In this document: positions 44,137 to 53,442 of the stretch, piece by piece | How the letters are laid out: the number at the start of each line of letters is the position of its first letter | How positions within the stretch are numbered: position 1 is the first letter of the stretch | Assembly (NCBI GenBank): GCA_041725895.1 | Contig: JBGRQA010000037.1 | Coordinates: 1-54,640 of the forward strand | Length of the DNA stretch: 54,640 nt | DNA from: JBGRQA01 sp041725895 | Lineage (GTDB): Bacteria; Bacteroidota; Bacteroidia; Bacteroidales; Marinifilaceae | Reading direction: 5' to 3' | The notes under the pieces: generated by a model | Database searches by the model: none | Seen by the model: the letters and a program-made list of their open reading frames with translations, nothing else | What the model was told of the DNA's origin: nothing | Translations under genes and position numbers: made by a program

Positions 44137-45586
44137 CTACAACCATCGCTACATCGCCCGAATTTGTATTGAAACAGAAACACCCCTAAAAGTAGGCACC
44201 GGCAGAGCCGGATTACTAACCGACGAAATGGTGGCTACCGATGCTTTCGGATTCCCCTTCATTCCGGGTACTGCCCTGACCGGCGTATTGCGAAATTCTT
44301 TGAGCAACCGGAAATGGCTTGAAGATATATTCGGCCATAATGAAAAACGAAAGTATGAGGATGGAAAAGAATATTCTGGAGAAGGCTCCCGCCTGATTGT
44401 ATCCTCGGCAAGCATGGTAGGTGAAGACGGAAAAGTTATTGAGGCACCAGTAAAATATACGCCTAACAACAGTTTCTACCCCCGCTTTGAAAAACTTCCA
44501 GCGCGCGACCATGTAAAAATCACTCACCTTGGCGCATCGGATGACTCCAGTATGAGTAAGTTCGACAAGCAGGTAGTCTACCGGGGCACCCGCTTTGTTT
44601 TTGAACTGGAGCTAATTGGGAATGAAGAGAACAAGGGCAACTGGGACACTTTGTTGAATACCCTTGCCTCCCACACCTTTCGCTTGGGGGGAGGAACCAG
44701 AAGGGGCTTTGGAAAACTAAAGATTATTTCCGAACTGAGCACACAAAAAGTATTCAACCTAACAGAAACGGCTGATCTGAAGAGCTATCTTTCCAGGGGT
44801 GCTTCGTTGAACTCCATTCTCGAAAGAGAAGAATTAAAAACTTTAGAAATGACCTCCCCTTTCACCCATTACCAGCTGCAACTGACTCCCGAAGACTATT
44901 TTATCTTTGGTTCTGGCCACCCCAAGGGAGATATTGATTCGGTTGCCAAAACCGAGCCAATCATCAGCTGGGAAAATGGAAAGGCAAAGTTTACAGAAGA
45001 TCAAATCCTGATCCCGGCAAGTTCTGTAAAGGGCGCTATTGCCCATCGGGTGGCCTTCCACTACAATCGTTTACAAAAGGTTTATGCAGATGAATTGAAT
45101 GACAAAGAGAAATCATTCAATGATGTCACCGGGCAAAACAACGAGGCCGTAAAAACCCTATTTGGGCACCCCACAAATGAAAAGGATAATGAGGAACACC
45201 GTGGACGGGTAATCCTCTCTGATCTATACCTGGAGAAAACAGCGGAAAAGCTCCTGAACCATGTGGCCATCGACCGCTTTACAGGCGGAGCAATGGATGG
45301 CGCCCTGTTCAATGAGAAAGTGGTACAAGCGATGCCATTAAAATTGAATGGTACTACCGAAGCTCTATCACAAGATACGCCAACAGATTATATTGAACTG
45401 AATCTCTATGTTGAGCCCTTTTTACACGAGGAAGAAGAGAAAATCGTAAAAGCTTTGGAATGCACTTTACAAGACATTTGCACCGGTATGCTTCCCCTGG
45501 GGGCTAGCGTAATGCGTGGGCATGGTTGTTTTAAAGGGAATTGGAAAATCATAGAAACTAAACAGGAGGTTGATAAAAATGAATAA
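44126..45586 (+). CDS. Double Cas7 (two RAMP domains fused)
   Basis: 486 residues with two Cas7 domains. Domain 1 (1-220): RICIETETPLKVGTGRAGLL, FIPGTALTGVLRNSL and RLGGGTRRGFGKLKI. Domain 2 (about 250-486): YFIFGSGHPKGDIDSVAKTE, ILIPASSVKGAIAHRVAF, FTGGAMDGALFNEK and GASVMRGHGCFKG. This is the Cas7-2x architecture known from type III-D variants. Each half keeps an acidic residue in the glycine-turn loop (TDEMVATD; GDIDSV), so each could cut target RNA. Overlaps its neighbours on both sides (11 and 8 nt). Confidence 0.88.
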   Translation: MSSNYNHRYIARICIETETPLKVGTGRAGLLTDEMVATDAFGFPFIPGTALTGVLRNSLSNRKWLEDIFGHNEKRKYEDGKEYSGEGSRLIVSSASMVGEDGKVIEAPVKYTPNNSFYPRFEKLPARDHVKITHLGASDDSSMSKFDKQVVYRGTRFVFELELIGNEENKGNWDTLLNTLASHTFRLGGGTRRGFGKLKIISELSTQKVFNLTETADLKSYLSRGASLNSILEREELKTLEMTSPFTHYQLQLTPEDYFIFGSGHPKGDIDSVAKTEPIISWENGKAKFTEDQILIPASSVKGAIAHRVAFHYNRLQKVYADELNDKEKSFNDVTGQNNEAVKTLFGHPTNEKDNEEHRGRVILSDLYLEKTAEKLLNHVAIDRFTGGAMDGALFNEKVVQAMPLKLNGTTEALSQDTPTDYIELNLYVEPFLHEEEEKIVKALECTLQDICTGMLPLGASVMRGHGCFKGNWKIIETKQEVDKNE

Positions 45587-46049
45587 ATACTATAAAGTAA
45601 TCGATAAGCTATCGGATATCCCCTCTGACAAAGAGTTCATAGGCTACTACTGGATGTCTAATCAGGATGCACCTGAGCAGGTTGATGGAAAATTTATCAA
45701 TCCCCAGGAGAGCTCCAATCCCCAGAAGAGTAACAATCCCTACATCGTGGAAGGCAACCTCTACTGCGAAGAGGAAGGCGTTAGTATCTCCATAAGGAAT
45801 ACCGGTGATGAGGTACGCATCACACAATTCAATGTGGCAGAGGCAAAAGCTGCGAATAAGGAGATCATACAACTCGTTCCCCAAAGCTACATTGCCCACC
45901 GCTTACCGGGAAAAAAGAAAGTTTGCTTTCAACAAGCCTGGATCGCTGAACCCGATGCAAATTGCGAAGGGATGCCGGTACTGCAACCTGCCTGGCGGGC
46001 CTTTGTGGGTTTTGATACTAATGAGAACATTATCAAAAAGAGAGAATAA
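45579..46049 (+). CDS. csx19: Csx19-like small subunit
   Basis: 156 residues from ATG 45579, preceded by AGGAGGT 8 nt upstream. That Shine-Dalgarno overlaps an earlier TTG, so I reject the TTG. Position between the double Cas7 and the large RAMP, size, and the start GYYWMSNQDAPEQVDGKF fit Csx19, a type III-D-specific subunit. C-terminal landmarks are QSYIAHRLPGKKKVCFQQAW and QPAWRAFVGFDTNEN. There is no RAMP glycine loop. Assignment rests mainly on context and length. Confidence 0.65.
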   Translation: MNKYYKVIDKLSDIPSDKEFIGYYWMSNQDAPEQVDGKFINPQESSNPQKSNNPYIVEGNLYCEEEGVSISIRNTGDEVRITQFNVAEAKAANKEIIQLVPQSYIAHRLPGKKKVCFQQAWIAEPDANCEGMPVLQPAWRAFVGFDTNENIIKKRE

Positions 46050-46051
46050 TT

Positions 46052-47980
46052 ATGGCACATAAGTACAATAATAGCAAACAAAACCACAACACAAACAATT
46101 CAGGAAGTAAAAGTGGTAGTAATCAAAACAATCACCCCCAATATATAAAAGCCCCATTTAATTTTGTTCCTTTAAACAGGGAGGTATTCTACCCTAAATG
46201 GGCGAAGGAGGTAAGTCACGACATTCCCTTTAGCGATGGAGAATGCGGGGAAATCATTCTGAAGCTGGAAGCCCAAACCCCCATTTTTGTTCGAAATGGG
46301 CACTCAAAACAAGAGGCAGAGAGCAAATTGGAAAACTATCTCTCCTTCAGTCATTACATCAATCCCAAAGGGGAAAAACAGTATTTTATTCCCGGTACGA
46401 CACTCAAAGGCTTGGTGAGAAATGTATTGGAGATAATGAGTTTCTCAGAACTAAGCCAGTTTGAGGATAATTTGTTCTCTTTAAGAGAAATGCGTCGCAA
46501 TTATCTAAATCAAATGAATAACATTCATTGTGGTTGGTTAAAAAAAGAAAACAACAAATATTTCCTAAAGGATTGTGGTACGCCAGGCAGAATTTCACTA
46601 AGGGATATTGACAGTCATTTCGGTACAAAATTCATGAATTTTATTACCAACTCAAAACAACTAAAAGAGGATAAAAATAGGACCGCCCTGCGAAAGTATC
46701 AGTTGCTTGGGAATAACAATCTAGTTGCAAAATTTGAAAGATTACCATCAAGAACTTTTACGAACAAGGGCAAAGAGCGTAGGGATCCTAGGCAGTTTGT
46801 TACATTTAACGATGAAGGGGAACAAGGAACCATTGTTTTTACCGGGCAACCAGGCGTAAGGAATAACTATAGAAATAAGGGGAAGCTATATGAATTTGTC
46901 TTTATGGACGGTTCACAGACTTATTATCCTGTAGAAGATTCAATAATAAAAAAATTCAAATCAGTTCATAAAGATTCTTTAGACTTCATTGATGAAGAAG
47001 GCAGAAATGATCAACTAGAAAATGGTTTAGAGATTCCTGTTTTCTTTATGAAACAAGAAAATGGAAAAATTGATAGCATTGGCTTGTCATACATGTACAA
47101 ACTCCCCTATGCCAATTCTGTTGGTGATCTGATTAATTACCACCAAAATATAGAAGTAGGAAAAATAGACCTGGCAAAAACTATTTTTGGCTTCACTTCT
47201 GAAAAAGCGAAACTGAAAGGCAGGGTTCAATTTGGAAATGCTAGAATGGCTCCTTTTGAAAAACCTGAGGAGGAAAGGATGGTAGCAACACTAGGCTCTC
47301 CAAAGGCTTCCTATTACCCTATATATCTAGAGCAACGCCCTACTCAAAATAAAAACTATATTACATCCTATTACAATACTTATGATGGTAAAAGCAAAGT
47401 ATCGGGATGGAAACGATACATTGTTAGAGATACAATCCACTCCATAAAAGATCCTAATGATTACAAACCAGATTTGGATACAATGTTTATTCCATTAAAA
47501 AAAGGAGTAAGTTTTGACTCCAACATAAGGATTCACAATTTGAGAAAAGCAGAGATAGGAGCTTTACTTTCGTCCCTCACCTTTCATAACAACGAAGAAC
47601 ATTTGTATCATACCTTAGGACAAGGAAAATCTCTTGGCCTTGGAAAAATAAAGATTAAAATAGAATTAAAAGGTCTAAAGCATTCAAAGGAAGAATATAT
47701 GCTCGCTTTTGAGAATACAATGCGAAACGATAAAGCTGATTGGTTAACAAGCCCCCAGCTAAAAGAACTTGCTGCGATGGCTTATCAGCAGAGTGATTCG
47801 TTAAATGATTTGTTTAAACACATGCATATGGATACAAATCGTGAGCAAAATGAATTTCTGCAAGCGAAAGAATTCAAGGAATTTTTACAACGACACACAG
47901 AACTGAGTAAAGAATTCAACATCAAATCAGTTAATGAATCCCTGGAACAAAAATATTCTGTACTAACTCATGAGCAATAA
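46052..47980 (+). CDS. Large RAMP, TIGR03986-type Cas7 with insertion
   Basis: 642 residues. After an Asn-rich low-complexity N-terminus (1-30), APFNFVPLNREVFYPKWAKE, HDIPFSDGECGEIILKLEAQ and TPIFVRNGHSK match the start of the TIGR03986 CRISPR RAMP family. YFIPGTTLKGLVRNVLEIM is the typical RAMP helix turn. A long central part follows with RLPSRTFTNKGKERRDPRQF, and the glycine-rich end is YHTLGQGKSLGLGKIKIKI. In type III-Dv complexes the equivalent is a Cas7 with a large insertion near the crRNA 3' side. Downstream gene overlaps by 11 nt. Confidence 0.88.
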   Translation: MAHKYNNSKQNHNTNNSGSKSGSNQNNHPQYIKAPFNFVPLNREVFYPKWAKEVSHDIPFSDGECGEIILKLEAQTPIFVRNGHSKQEAESKLENYLSFSHYINPKGEKQYFIPGTTLKGLVRNVLEIMSFSELSQFEDNLFSLREMRRNYLNQMNNIHCGWLKKENNKYFLKDCGTPGRISLRDIDSHFGTKFMNFITNSKQLKEDKNRTALRKYQLLGNNNLVAKFERLPSRTFTNKGKERRDPRQFVTFNDEGEQGTIVFTGQPGVRNNYRNKGKLYEFVFMDGSQTYYPVEDSIIKKFKSVHKDSLDFIDEEGRNDQLENGLEIPVFFMKQENGKIDSIGLSYMYKLPYANSVGDLINYHQNIEVGKIDLAKTIFGFTSEKAKLKGRVQFGNARMAPFEKPEEERMVATLGSPKASYYPIYLEQRPTQNKNYITSYYNTYDGKSKVSGWKRYIVRDTIHSIKDPNDYKPDLDTMFIPLKKGVSFDSNIRIHNLRKAEIGALLSSLTFHNNEEHLYHTLGQGKSLGLGKIKIKIELKGLKHSKEEYMLAFENTMRNDKADWLTSPQLKELAAMAYQQSDSLNDLFKHMHMDTNREQNEFLQAKEFKEFLQRHTELSKEFNIKSVNESLEQKYSVLTHEQ

Positions 47981-48995
47981 CATTCTCGTCAGCCTCCTCA
48001 GCGAGCACCTCATCCCGAACTTTCAGTTGTTTCAGCACCTGAAAGAGGAGATTGATGAGCATTTGCTGATTACCACCGCACAAATGGAACAATCGGGGGT
48101 AACGGCCAATTTCATTGAGTATATTGAAGCGGATAACTATCCCGTACATGCAGTTGTTACCGATGCCTGGGATTTTGAGGGGATATTGGGCAAGCTGGAG
48201 AAGCACTGCGAGGTGAACAGCAAGAACCAATACTTCGTCAATTTGACCGGGGGCACCAAGATGGTTTCGCTGGCGGTGTTCCATTTCTTCCGGGCCCTAA
48301 ACTCCCGGATGTACTACGTTGCCATCGGTGCCAACTCGTGCCGTTGCATCTACCCGGACCAGCAAGCGGCTGAGAAATTCAACCATCAACTTAGCCTAAA
48401 ACAATATCTGGGGTTGTACGGCTACAGTATCACGTACAACAACACCCTGCACAAAAGCCCTGCATTTACCAGGGAGCTTTTCGCCACCATACAGGAAAAG
48501 AACTACAATGCCATGGCCCATGCTCCTATCCGGAGCGCCCTGGCCGAGCGGTACTGCCCCGATATGGCCGACCTGGGCTACTACCAGGGCTTGTGGTTCG
48601 AAGAGTATGTTTTTCAACTGATCAAGGAGCAACTTCAACTCAACGACTCACAACTGGCACTGGGGGTAAAAGTGCGAAAATACAAAGCGGAAGGCAGCAG
48701 CGACAACGAGTTCGATGTCATGTTTATCAAAAACAACCGCTTGTACGCCATAGAATGCAAATCGAGCCTTGGCAAAAAAAACGAGCGCATCGCAAAACTG
48801 GAAGGCTTTCTGTACAAACTGGCCGCAGCGGTAAAAAACTTTGGCCTGCAGGTAAGCCCGATCCTGGCAGCTGTGGGTTCTACCGACGACTCACAGAAAA
48901 TCAGAGACCGGGCCGAAATTCTTCGAATCAAAACCATAGGTAGCGAAAAATTCGAGAACGAAAACCTACTCGACCTGTACCTAAAAAATTTATAA
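47970..48995 (+). CDS. card1: Card1/Can2-type CARF nuclease
   Basis: 341 residues (DUF1887 type). N-terminal CARF domain: ILVSLLSEHLIPNFQLFQHL, then the ligand-loop motif FVNLTGGTKMVSLAVFHFF (residues 89-107). C-terminal PD-(D/E)XK nuclease: LWFEEYVFQLIKEQL (E211/E212), D249 in NEFDVMFIKNNRLYAIECKS and E262-C-K264. Card1 and Can2 are activated by cyclic tetra-adenylate made by Cas10 and cleave single-stranded DNA and RNA (Card1) or nick DNA and cut RNA (Can2). It would be the main signalling effector here. More GC-rich than the RAMP genes before it. Confidence 0.93.
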   Translation: MSNNILVSLLSEHLIPNFQLFQHLKEEIDEHLLITTAQMEQSGVTANFIEYIEADNYPVHAVVTDAWDFEGILGKLEKHCEVNSKNQYFVNLTGGTKMVSLAVFHFFRALNSRMYYVAIGANSCRCIYPDQQAAEKFNHQLSLKQYLGLYGYSITYNNTLHKSPAFTRELFATIQEKNYNAMAHAPIRSALAERYCPDMADLGYYQGLWFEEYVFQLIKEQLQLNDSQLALGVKVRKYKAEGSSDNEFDVMFIKNNRLYAIECKSSLGKKNERIAKLEGFLYKLAAAVKNFGLQVSPILAAVGSTDDSQKIRDRAEILRIKTIGSEKFENENLLDLYLKNL

Positions 48996-48996
48996 A

Positions 48997-49356
48997 ATGT
49001 TCATCAATCTAAGCAATCACAACTCAGCCAAATGGGGAGCAGCTCAAAGAGAAGCAGCCCAAAGCTATGGGAAGATCTACGATTTGCCCTTCCCTCACAT
49101 AGATCCGGCTGCCAGCGAGGCCGACGTGGAACAGTTGGCAAGAGACCAGCTGGAAGAAATCAACCAACTCATGGCGGCCAACAACGAAAAATCGGCCGTA
49201 CACATCATGGGAGAATTTACCTTTTGCTTTGCATTGGTAACCCTTCTAAAAGCAGAAGGAATTACCTGTGTGTCGTCCACCACCCAGCGCATTGTAAAAG
49301 AAAACAGCAAGGAAAAAATATCAATCTTTAACTTTATAAAATTCAGGAGGTATTAA
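48997..49356 (+). CDS. Small CRISPR-associated protein, possible ring nuclease
   Basis: 119 residues. The pattern INLSNHNSAKWGAAQREAAQ, then YGKIYDLPFPHIDP, VHIMGEFTFCFALVTLLKAE and GITCVSSTTQRIV is that of a small Rossmann-like CRISPR-accessory family found beside type III loci, in the size class of the Csx15/Csx16/Csx20 ring nucleases that degrade cyclic oligoadenylates. It sits 1 nt after the Card1-like gene, where an off-switch is expected. The exact family name is uncertain and no catalytic residue is proven. Confidence 0.6.
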   Translation: MFINLSNHNSAKWGAAQREAAQSYGKIYDLPFPHIDPAASEADVEQLARDQLEEINQLMAANNEKSAVHIMGEFTFCFALVTLLKAEGITCVSSTTQRIVKENSKEKISIFNFIKFRRY

Positions 49357-49358
49357 TC

Positions 49359-50252
49359 ATGAACCTATTCCAAATCTGGCGCTTATCCATAAAACGCCTA
49401 TCCCAAAAGCCCATAACCTATCTATTTGCATTTGTTGTTCTATTCGTTATTTCGGGAATCATCAGCTTGTACCCTGCCCCCACATTTATCAAAACAGGGT
49501 TTCATAAGTTCTTCACCTATACTGCCGATCCATTTTTCGCGATTGCTGCAGGTGTTTTTGGACTAATTATCTGGTCGAACCAGAACCGGCGAAAATTCAT
49601 TGAGGAGCTCCCCAAACGAATGACGGTGCATTTTAAATGGAACGACAAAATCATAGCCAGCTGCTATGAATCTGCCCTGGCCCATGAAGGGGATATTCGC
49701 CAATGGGCACAACAGATTGGCCGGCAAATGTTGGGCGAAAACTTTAAAATGTATCCCTACTTTAACATTGACACTCCCATTGTTGCCAAAAGTGAAACGG
49801 AAATGAGCCAGGGGAAGTATAGCTGGATGAAAGAGAAGCCACTACCGATCCGTTTGTACAATGTTACCGTTTTCCTAAATGCAGATAGTCCACAAAACAT
49901 TCTTGAAAAAGGCAAAAAATATTACAGAACACAAACACTCATCTGGAGTGAAAACAATCCCAATTCGCCGGAGAATGAAGTGTTCATTCACAAAAAAGGA
50001 TTTTTAAGAAAGGAATATACCCTGACTCAAATTCATAATTCAAATGATTTTGGACCTCTGGAAATAATCCCCTCGAATTATGACCAATTGATTGAAGAAA
50101 AGATTTTCGAAATCCAGGGATTAAACGAAAAAATTAAAAAGTTAAGTAATGAGACCGACCAGATCGCAATAGACTATTTAAAAGAACAAAAATCAATTGC
50201 AAACAAAAACCTTCAAGAACTGCTAGACAGAAGAAGTATCATGAATAATTAA
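49359..50252 (+). CDS. Two-TM protein inside type III operon, unknown
   Basis: 297 residues from ATG 49359, with AGGAGGT at the usual distance. Two N-terminal membrane segments: YLFAFVVLFVISGIISLYP (about 21-39) and FFAIAAGVFGLIIW (about 59-72). Then comes a ~160-residue soluble domain with strands (KRMTVHFKWNDKIIASCYES, IRLYNVTVFLNADSP, EVFIHKKGFLRKEYTLTQIH) and a C-terminal coiled coil (LNEKIKKLSNETDQIAIDYL). No CARF, SAVED or nuclease motif is visible. Its place between the small CRISPR protein and cas6, 2 nt from each, makes it part of the operon. Possible membrane effector or tether; not recognised. Confidence 0.75.
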   Translation: MNLFQIWRLSIKRLSQKPITYLFAFVVLFVISGIISLYPAPTFIKTGFHKFFTYTADPFFAIAAGVFGLIIWSNQNRRKFIEELPKRMTVHFKWNDKIIASCYESALAHEGDIRQWAQQIGRQMLGENFKMYPYFNIDTPIVAKSETEMSQGKYSWMKEKPLPIRLYNVTVFLNADSPQNILEKGKKYYRTQTLIWSENNPNSPENEVFIHKKGFLRKEYTLTQIHNSNDFGPLEIIPSNYDQLIEEKIFEIQGLNEKIKKLSNETDQIAIDYLKEQKSIANKNLQELLDRRSIMNN

Positions 50253-50254
50253 AT

Positions 50255-51157
50255 ATGCCAAAAACCATAAATCAAATCTACTTTTACCGCTACCGGATCA
50301 ACCTGCTGGTAAAGAAACAACAATTTCAGTTGCCGCTCCACCCCTATGCTTTGTTTCATGGCTTGCTGGGCGAGCTGCTATATACCGGCAACGGGCACAG
50401 CGGACAAAAATTTGTTCGCTGTGAAAACCCGGGCTGTGCCTACTGCAACCTGTTTAAACCCGTTTTGCCACCGGGGCACTTTTGGCTGGGAAAATACACC
50501 AATCCCCCGGTGGCCTATGTAATATCGCCACCAAACAATGGTAAAGAGGTCTATCGCAAGGGAGAAGTGCTCTCCCTGCAATTGACTCTAATCGGAAATG
50601 CGAACAAGCACCTCCCGGCCCTTATCAGCGCCTTTGCACAAGTTGGCAACATCGAAAGCACAGGGCTAAGCCAGGAATTCCTCTTTCATTCGGTGGAAGG
50701 GATTGCTCCGCAAACGCAGGAAAAGGAAAACGACAACCGCTTTACCCTGAACAATTGCGGCAAGCAAACCCTGACCCCAGGTTCTCAATTGCAAACAGAA
50801 AGCCCCCTTTTCCTGGCCTCCAAAGGCAAGTTGGTAACCAACAACATTTTGGAACACGCTCTGCAGCAGGCACACTTAAAGTATTCCCTTTTTGCCCAAT
50901 TGTATTGCGGCGCTCGGTACAACACAATCATACCCCTTGAAACGGACCAACTGAATTACGTACAGCAAACCGAAATAATCAGCTGGTGGCGGAACGACAA
51001 CAAAAACGGCAAAAGGGTAAAAGTAAAAGCAGTAAACGGGTGTTTTACAGTACCAGACGCATCATTTTCTCCCCATAGCAGTTTGCTAAAACTATTGCCC
51101 CATTTCGGTATTGGGCAGTACAGTTCCTACGGGATGGGGAAAATTAGCTCAGTGTAA
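50255..51157 (+). CDS. cas6: Cas6 crRNA-processing endoribonuclease
   Basis: 300 residues. Starts with the beta strand and helix YFYRYRINLLVKKQQFQLPL, HPYALFHGLLGELLYTGNGH, followed by CENPGCAYCNLFKPVLPPGH, where the four cysteines may bind zinc. Later come GNIESTGLSQEFLFHSVEG and the C-terminal Cas6 strand-turn PHFGIGQYSSYGMGKISS with the G-rich loop. Cas6 cuts the repeat RNA at the 3' base of its hairpin to leave an 8-nt handle. Histidines near the N-terminus (H29, H35) are candidates for catalysis. 2 nt before the RT-Cas1 gene. Confidence 0.88.
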   Translation: MPKTINQIYFYRYRINLLVKKQQFQLPLHPYALFHGLLGELLYTGNGHSGQKFVRCENPGCAYCNLFKPVLPPGHFWLGKYTNPPVAYVISPPNNGKEVYRKGEVLSLQLTLIGNANKHLPALISAFAQVGNIESTGLSQEFLFHSVEGIAPQTQEKENDNRFTLNNCGKQTLTPGSQLQTESPLFLASKGKLVTNNILEHALQQAHLKYSLFAQLYCGARYNTIIPLETDQLNYVQQTEIISWWRNDNKNGKRVKVKAVNGCFTVPDASFSPHSSLLKLLPHFGIGQYSSYGMGKISSV

Positions 51158-51159
51158 CA

Positions 51160-53442
51160 ATGACAAATAATTTGTACTCTCAATTGTGTTCTGTCGACAA
51201 TCTTCAGGCTGCGTGGCTTGAGATCAAATCGAAAAAAACAGGAGGAGGAATCGATGCGGTTTCCGTAGAAGATTTTGAGCTTAACGCCAATGAAAACATT
51301 CTACGGTTATCGGCTCAACTAAAGGCAGAAAACTACACCCCCTTGCCAACCCAAAAGCTCAAAATAAAGAAAAGCAACGGAGAGGCAAGGGAGTTGGGAT
51401 TACTATCAATACGCGATAAAATTGTACAACGAAGCACCAAAAATTTAATTGAACCCATAATTGAAAAGAATTTTATAAATGCAAGCTATGCTTATCGGCC
51501 TAAAAAGGGTGCTACCAGAGCCATAAAAAGGCTGTTGCATTACATAAAGCACGAACACTACACCTGGTTTGCCATTGTTGATATCGATAATTGTTTCGAT
51601 TCGATACCCGTAGATCAACTCTTAACCAACCTGAAGGAAACAATTCGGGACAATAAAATTGTCCATTTAATTGAATTGTGGTTACGGATGGGCAAAGTTA
51701 GTTCCTCGTTGAAATGGCAGGATACAATGGGCGGTATCCCCCAGGGAGCCATTCTGTCTCCTCTTTTAACCAACCTATATTTAAACAAGCTAGACAAACT
51801 GATACAGAGAAAGAAAAACGTTGGTTATCTTCGGTACGCCGACGACATTCTATTGGCTTGCCACTCGAAAAAAGAGGCCCATATCCTATTAAATACAACA
51901 AAACAATTTTTAAACGACGTACTCAAATTAAAACTCAATTCAAAACTCCAATTTGTCCACATAAAAAAGGATTTTTCTTACCTGGGGATAAATTTCAATA
52001 ACGGAAACCCTACCCTGTCGAAAGAAAAAGAGGCTAAAATTAAATTACGCATCAACAATGCATTTGACATTACCGAAAAGAAACCGGGAAAGAACTTCCT
52101 GGAGAAATTAAACGGAATAAAAGCATACTACGGACAAATACTTTCTTCGGCAGATGTAGCCAATTTGGATCAGATGTTAATCGATTGCTTAAAAAGCAAA
52201 CTAAGGGAGGCTTATGCTCTCAAAAAAATAGCTTCCAAAAAGGATATCAAAACATTCATCCTTTCCGTACCATTCTTTTCAAATGAAAACGAAAGCGAAA
52301 AGAATAAAATCGCAACTGAAATTGCTGAAACATGCATTCTAAGAAAAAACACAGCCAATACCCCTACTGTAAAAATTGCTAAAAGTGTTCTGGAACGAAA
52401 AAGAGAGTATCAAAAGTTAGAATCGGCTGCTATGGAGCTGGTTGTTTCAACTCCGGGGGTAATACTTGGAAAAGCGAAAAATTTTGTAACCGTAAAAAAG
52501 CAAGGGAAAGTGGTTAAACAGGTTAATGCTTACAACCTGCGCTCAATTACCATTGCATCGGCAGGCATAGGACTCTCGTCGAATATGATTAAATTTTGCA
52601 GCGATCAAAATATCACCCTCAACTTTCTAAATTACAATGGCAAACCCTATGCGATGTTAACCTCGCCCAAATTTGCCTATGCAAAAAACGAAATTATCCA
52701 GCTCAAGGCACTTCAATCTCCCAAGGGTGTGCTATGGATAAAAGCAGTATTAAAAGGAAAAATAAAGAACCAACAAAACACCCTGAAATTTTTCTCCCGC
52801 CAACGCAAACGAACCGATCCCGATTTTATGACACATTTACCTGCCGCCCTGGAAAAGATGCAACATTGCCTGGAGAAATTGAAAAAAGTAAATGATAATT
52901 TGCCCATTGAAAAGGTTCGCGAAACCTTATTTGCCATAGAGGGACAATGTGCCCAAATTTATTGGCAACAGGTTGGTCGTATTTTAGATGATTACATCCT
53001 GTTCGAGAAACGAATTCACCAGGGAGCAACCGACTTGTTTAACAGCATGCTAAATTACGGGTATGCCATACTGTACGGAAAGGTTTGGCACGCAGTAATG
53101 AATGCCCGCATGAACCCGTGCATTGGGATATTGCATGTTTCTGATACAACTAACGCCGCTTTTATTTACGATATGGTTGAAGAATTCCGGTCGGCTATTG
53201 TCGATCGGGTTGTTATAAGTCTTGTTTCGAAGGGTGAAAATTTAATGATAGAAGAAGGGCAACTGGATGCCAGTACCAAAAAACGCTTGCTAAATAAACT
53301 TCTGGAGCGTTTTAATAAAGTTGAAAAATTCAGAAAAAGTGAAAAACGTTCCGTGGATATTATCCAAAACCAGGTGATAAGCAGCAGGCGCTTTTTTGCC
53401 AATGAAATTTCAACCTATAAACCCTATATCAAAACATGGTAA
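51160..53442 (+). CDS. cas1: Reverse transcriptase-Cas1 fusion
   Basis: 760 residues. The RT half (1-about 330) is of group II intron type: IVDIDNCFDSIP (D141, D143), GGIPQGAILSPLLTNLYL and the active YADD at 226-229. A linker with DNA-binding helices leads to Cas1 (about 425-760): LVVSTPGVILG, SAGIGLSSNMIKFC, metal ligands E594 (AIEGQCAQIYW), H659 (GILHVSDTT), D671 and E674 (YDMVEEFRSAIVD). RT-Cas1 integrates spacers and, in type III loci, can use RNA as the source through cDNA. No Cas6 domain is fused; Cas6 is a separate gene upstream. All active-site residues look intact. It overlaps cas2 by 7 nt. Confidence 0.97.
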   Translation: MTNNLYSQLCSVDNLQAAWLEIKSKKTGGGIDAVSVEDFELNANENILRLSAQLKAENYTPLPTQKLKIKKSNGEARELGLLSIRDKIVQRSTKNLIEPIIEKNFINASYAYRPKKGATRAIKRLLHYIKHEHYTWFAIVDIDNCFDSIPVDQLLTNLKETIRDNKIVHLIELWLRMGKVSSSLKWQDTMGGIPQGAILSPLLTNLYLNKLDKLIQRKKNVGYLRYADDILLACHSKKEAHILLNTTKQFLNDVLKLKLNSKLQFVHIKKDFSYLGINFNNGNPTLSKEKEAKIKLRINNAFDITEKKPGKNFLEKLNGIKAYYGQILSSADVANLDQMLIDCLKSKLREAYALKKIASKKDIKTFILSVPFFSNENESEKNKIATEIAETCILRKNTANTPTVKIAKSVLERKREYQKLESAAMELVVSTPGVILGKAKNFVTVKKQGKVVKQVNAYNLRSITIASAGIGLSSNMIKFCSDQNITLNFLNYNGKPYAMLTSPKFAYAKNEIIQLKALQSPKGVLWIKAVLKGKIKNQQNTLKFFSRQRKRTDPDFMTHLPAALEKMQHCLEKLKKVNDNLPIEKVRETLFAIEGQCAQIYWQQVGRILDDYILFEKRIHQGATDLFNSMLNYGYAILYGKVWHAVMNARMNPCIGILHVSDTTNAAFIYDMVEEFRSAIVDRVVISLVSKGENLMIEEGQLDASTKKRLLNKLLERFNKVEKFRKSEKRSVDIIQNQVISSRRFFANEISTYKPYIKTW

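Noticed and set aside
51160..53442. Retron or diversity-generating retroelement because of the reverse transcriptase
   Set aside because: The RT is fused to a full Cas1 and followed by cas2 and a CRISPR array; no msr/msd or template/variable repeat pair was seen.
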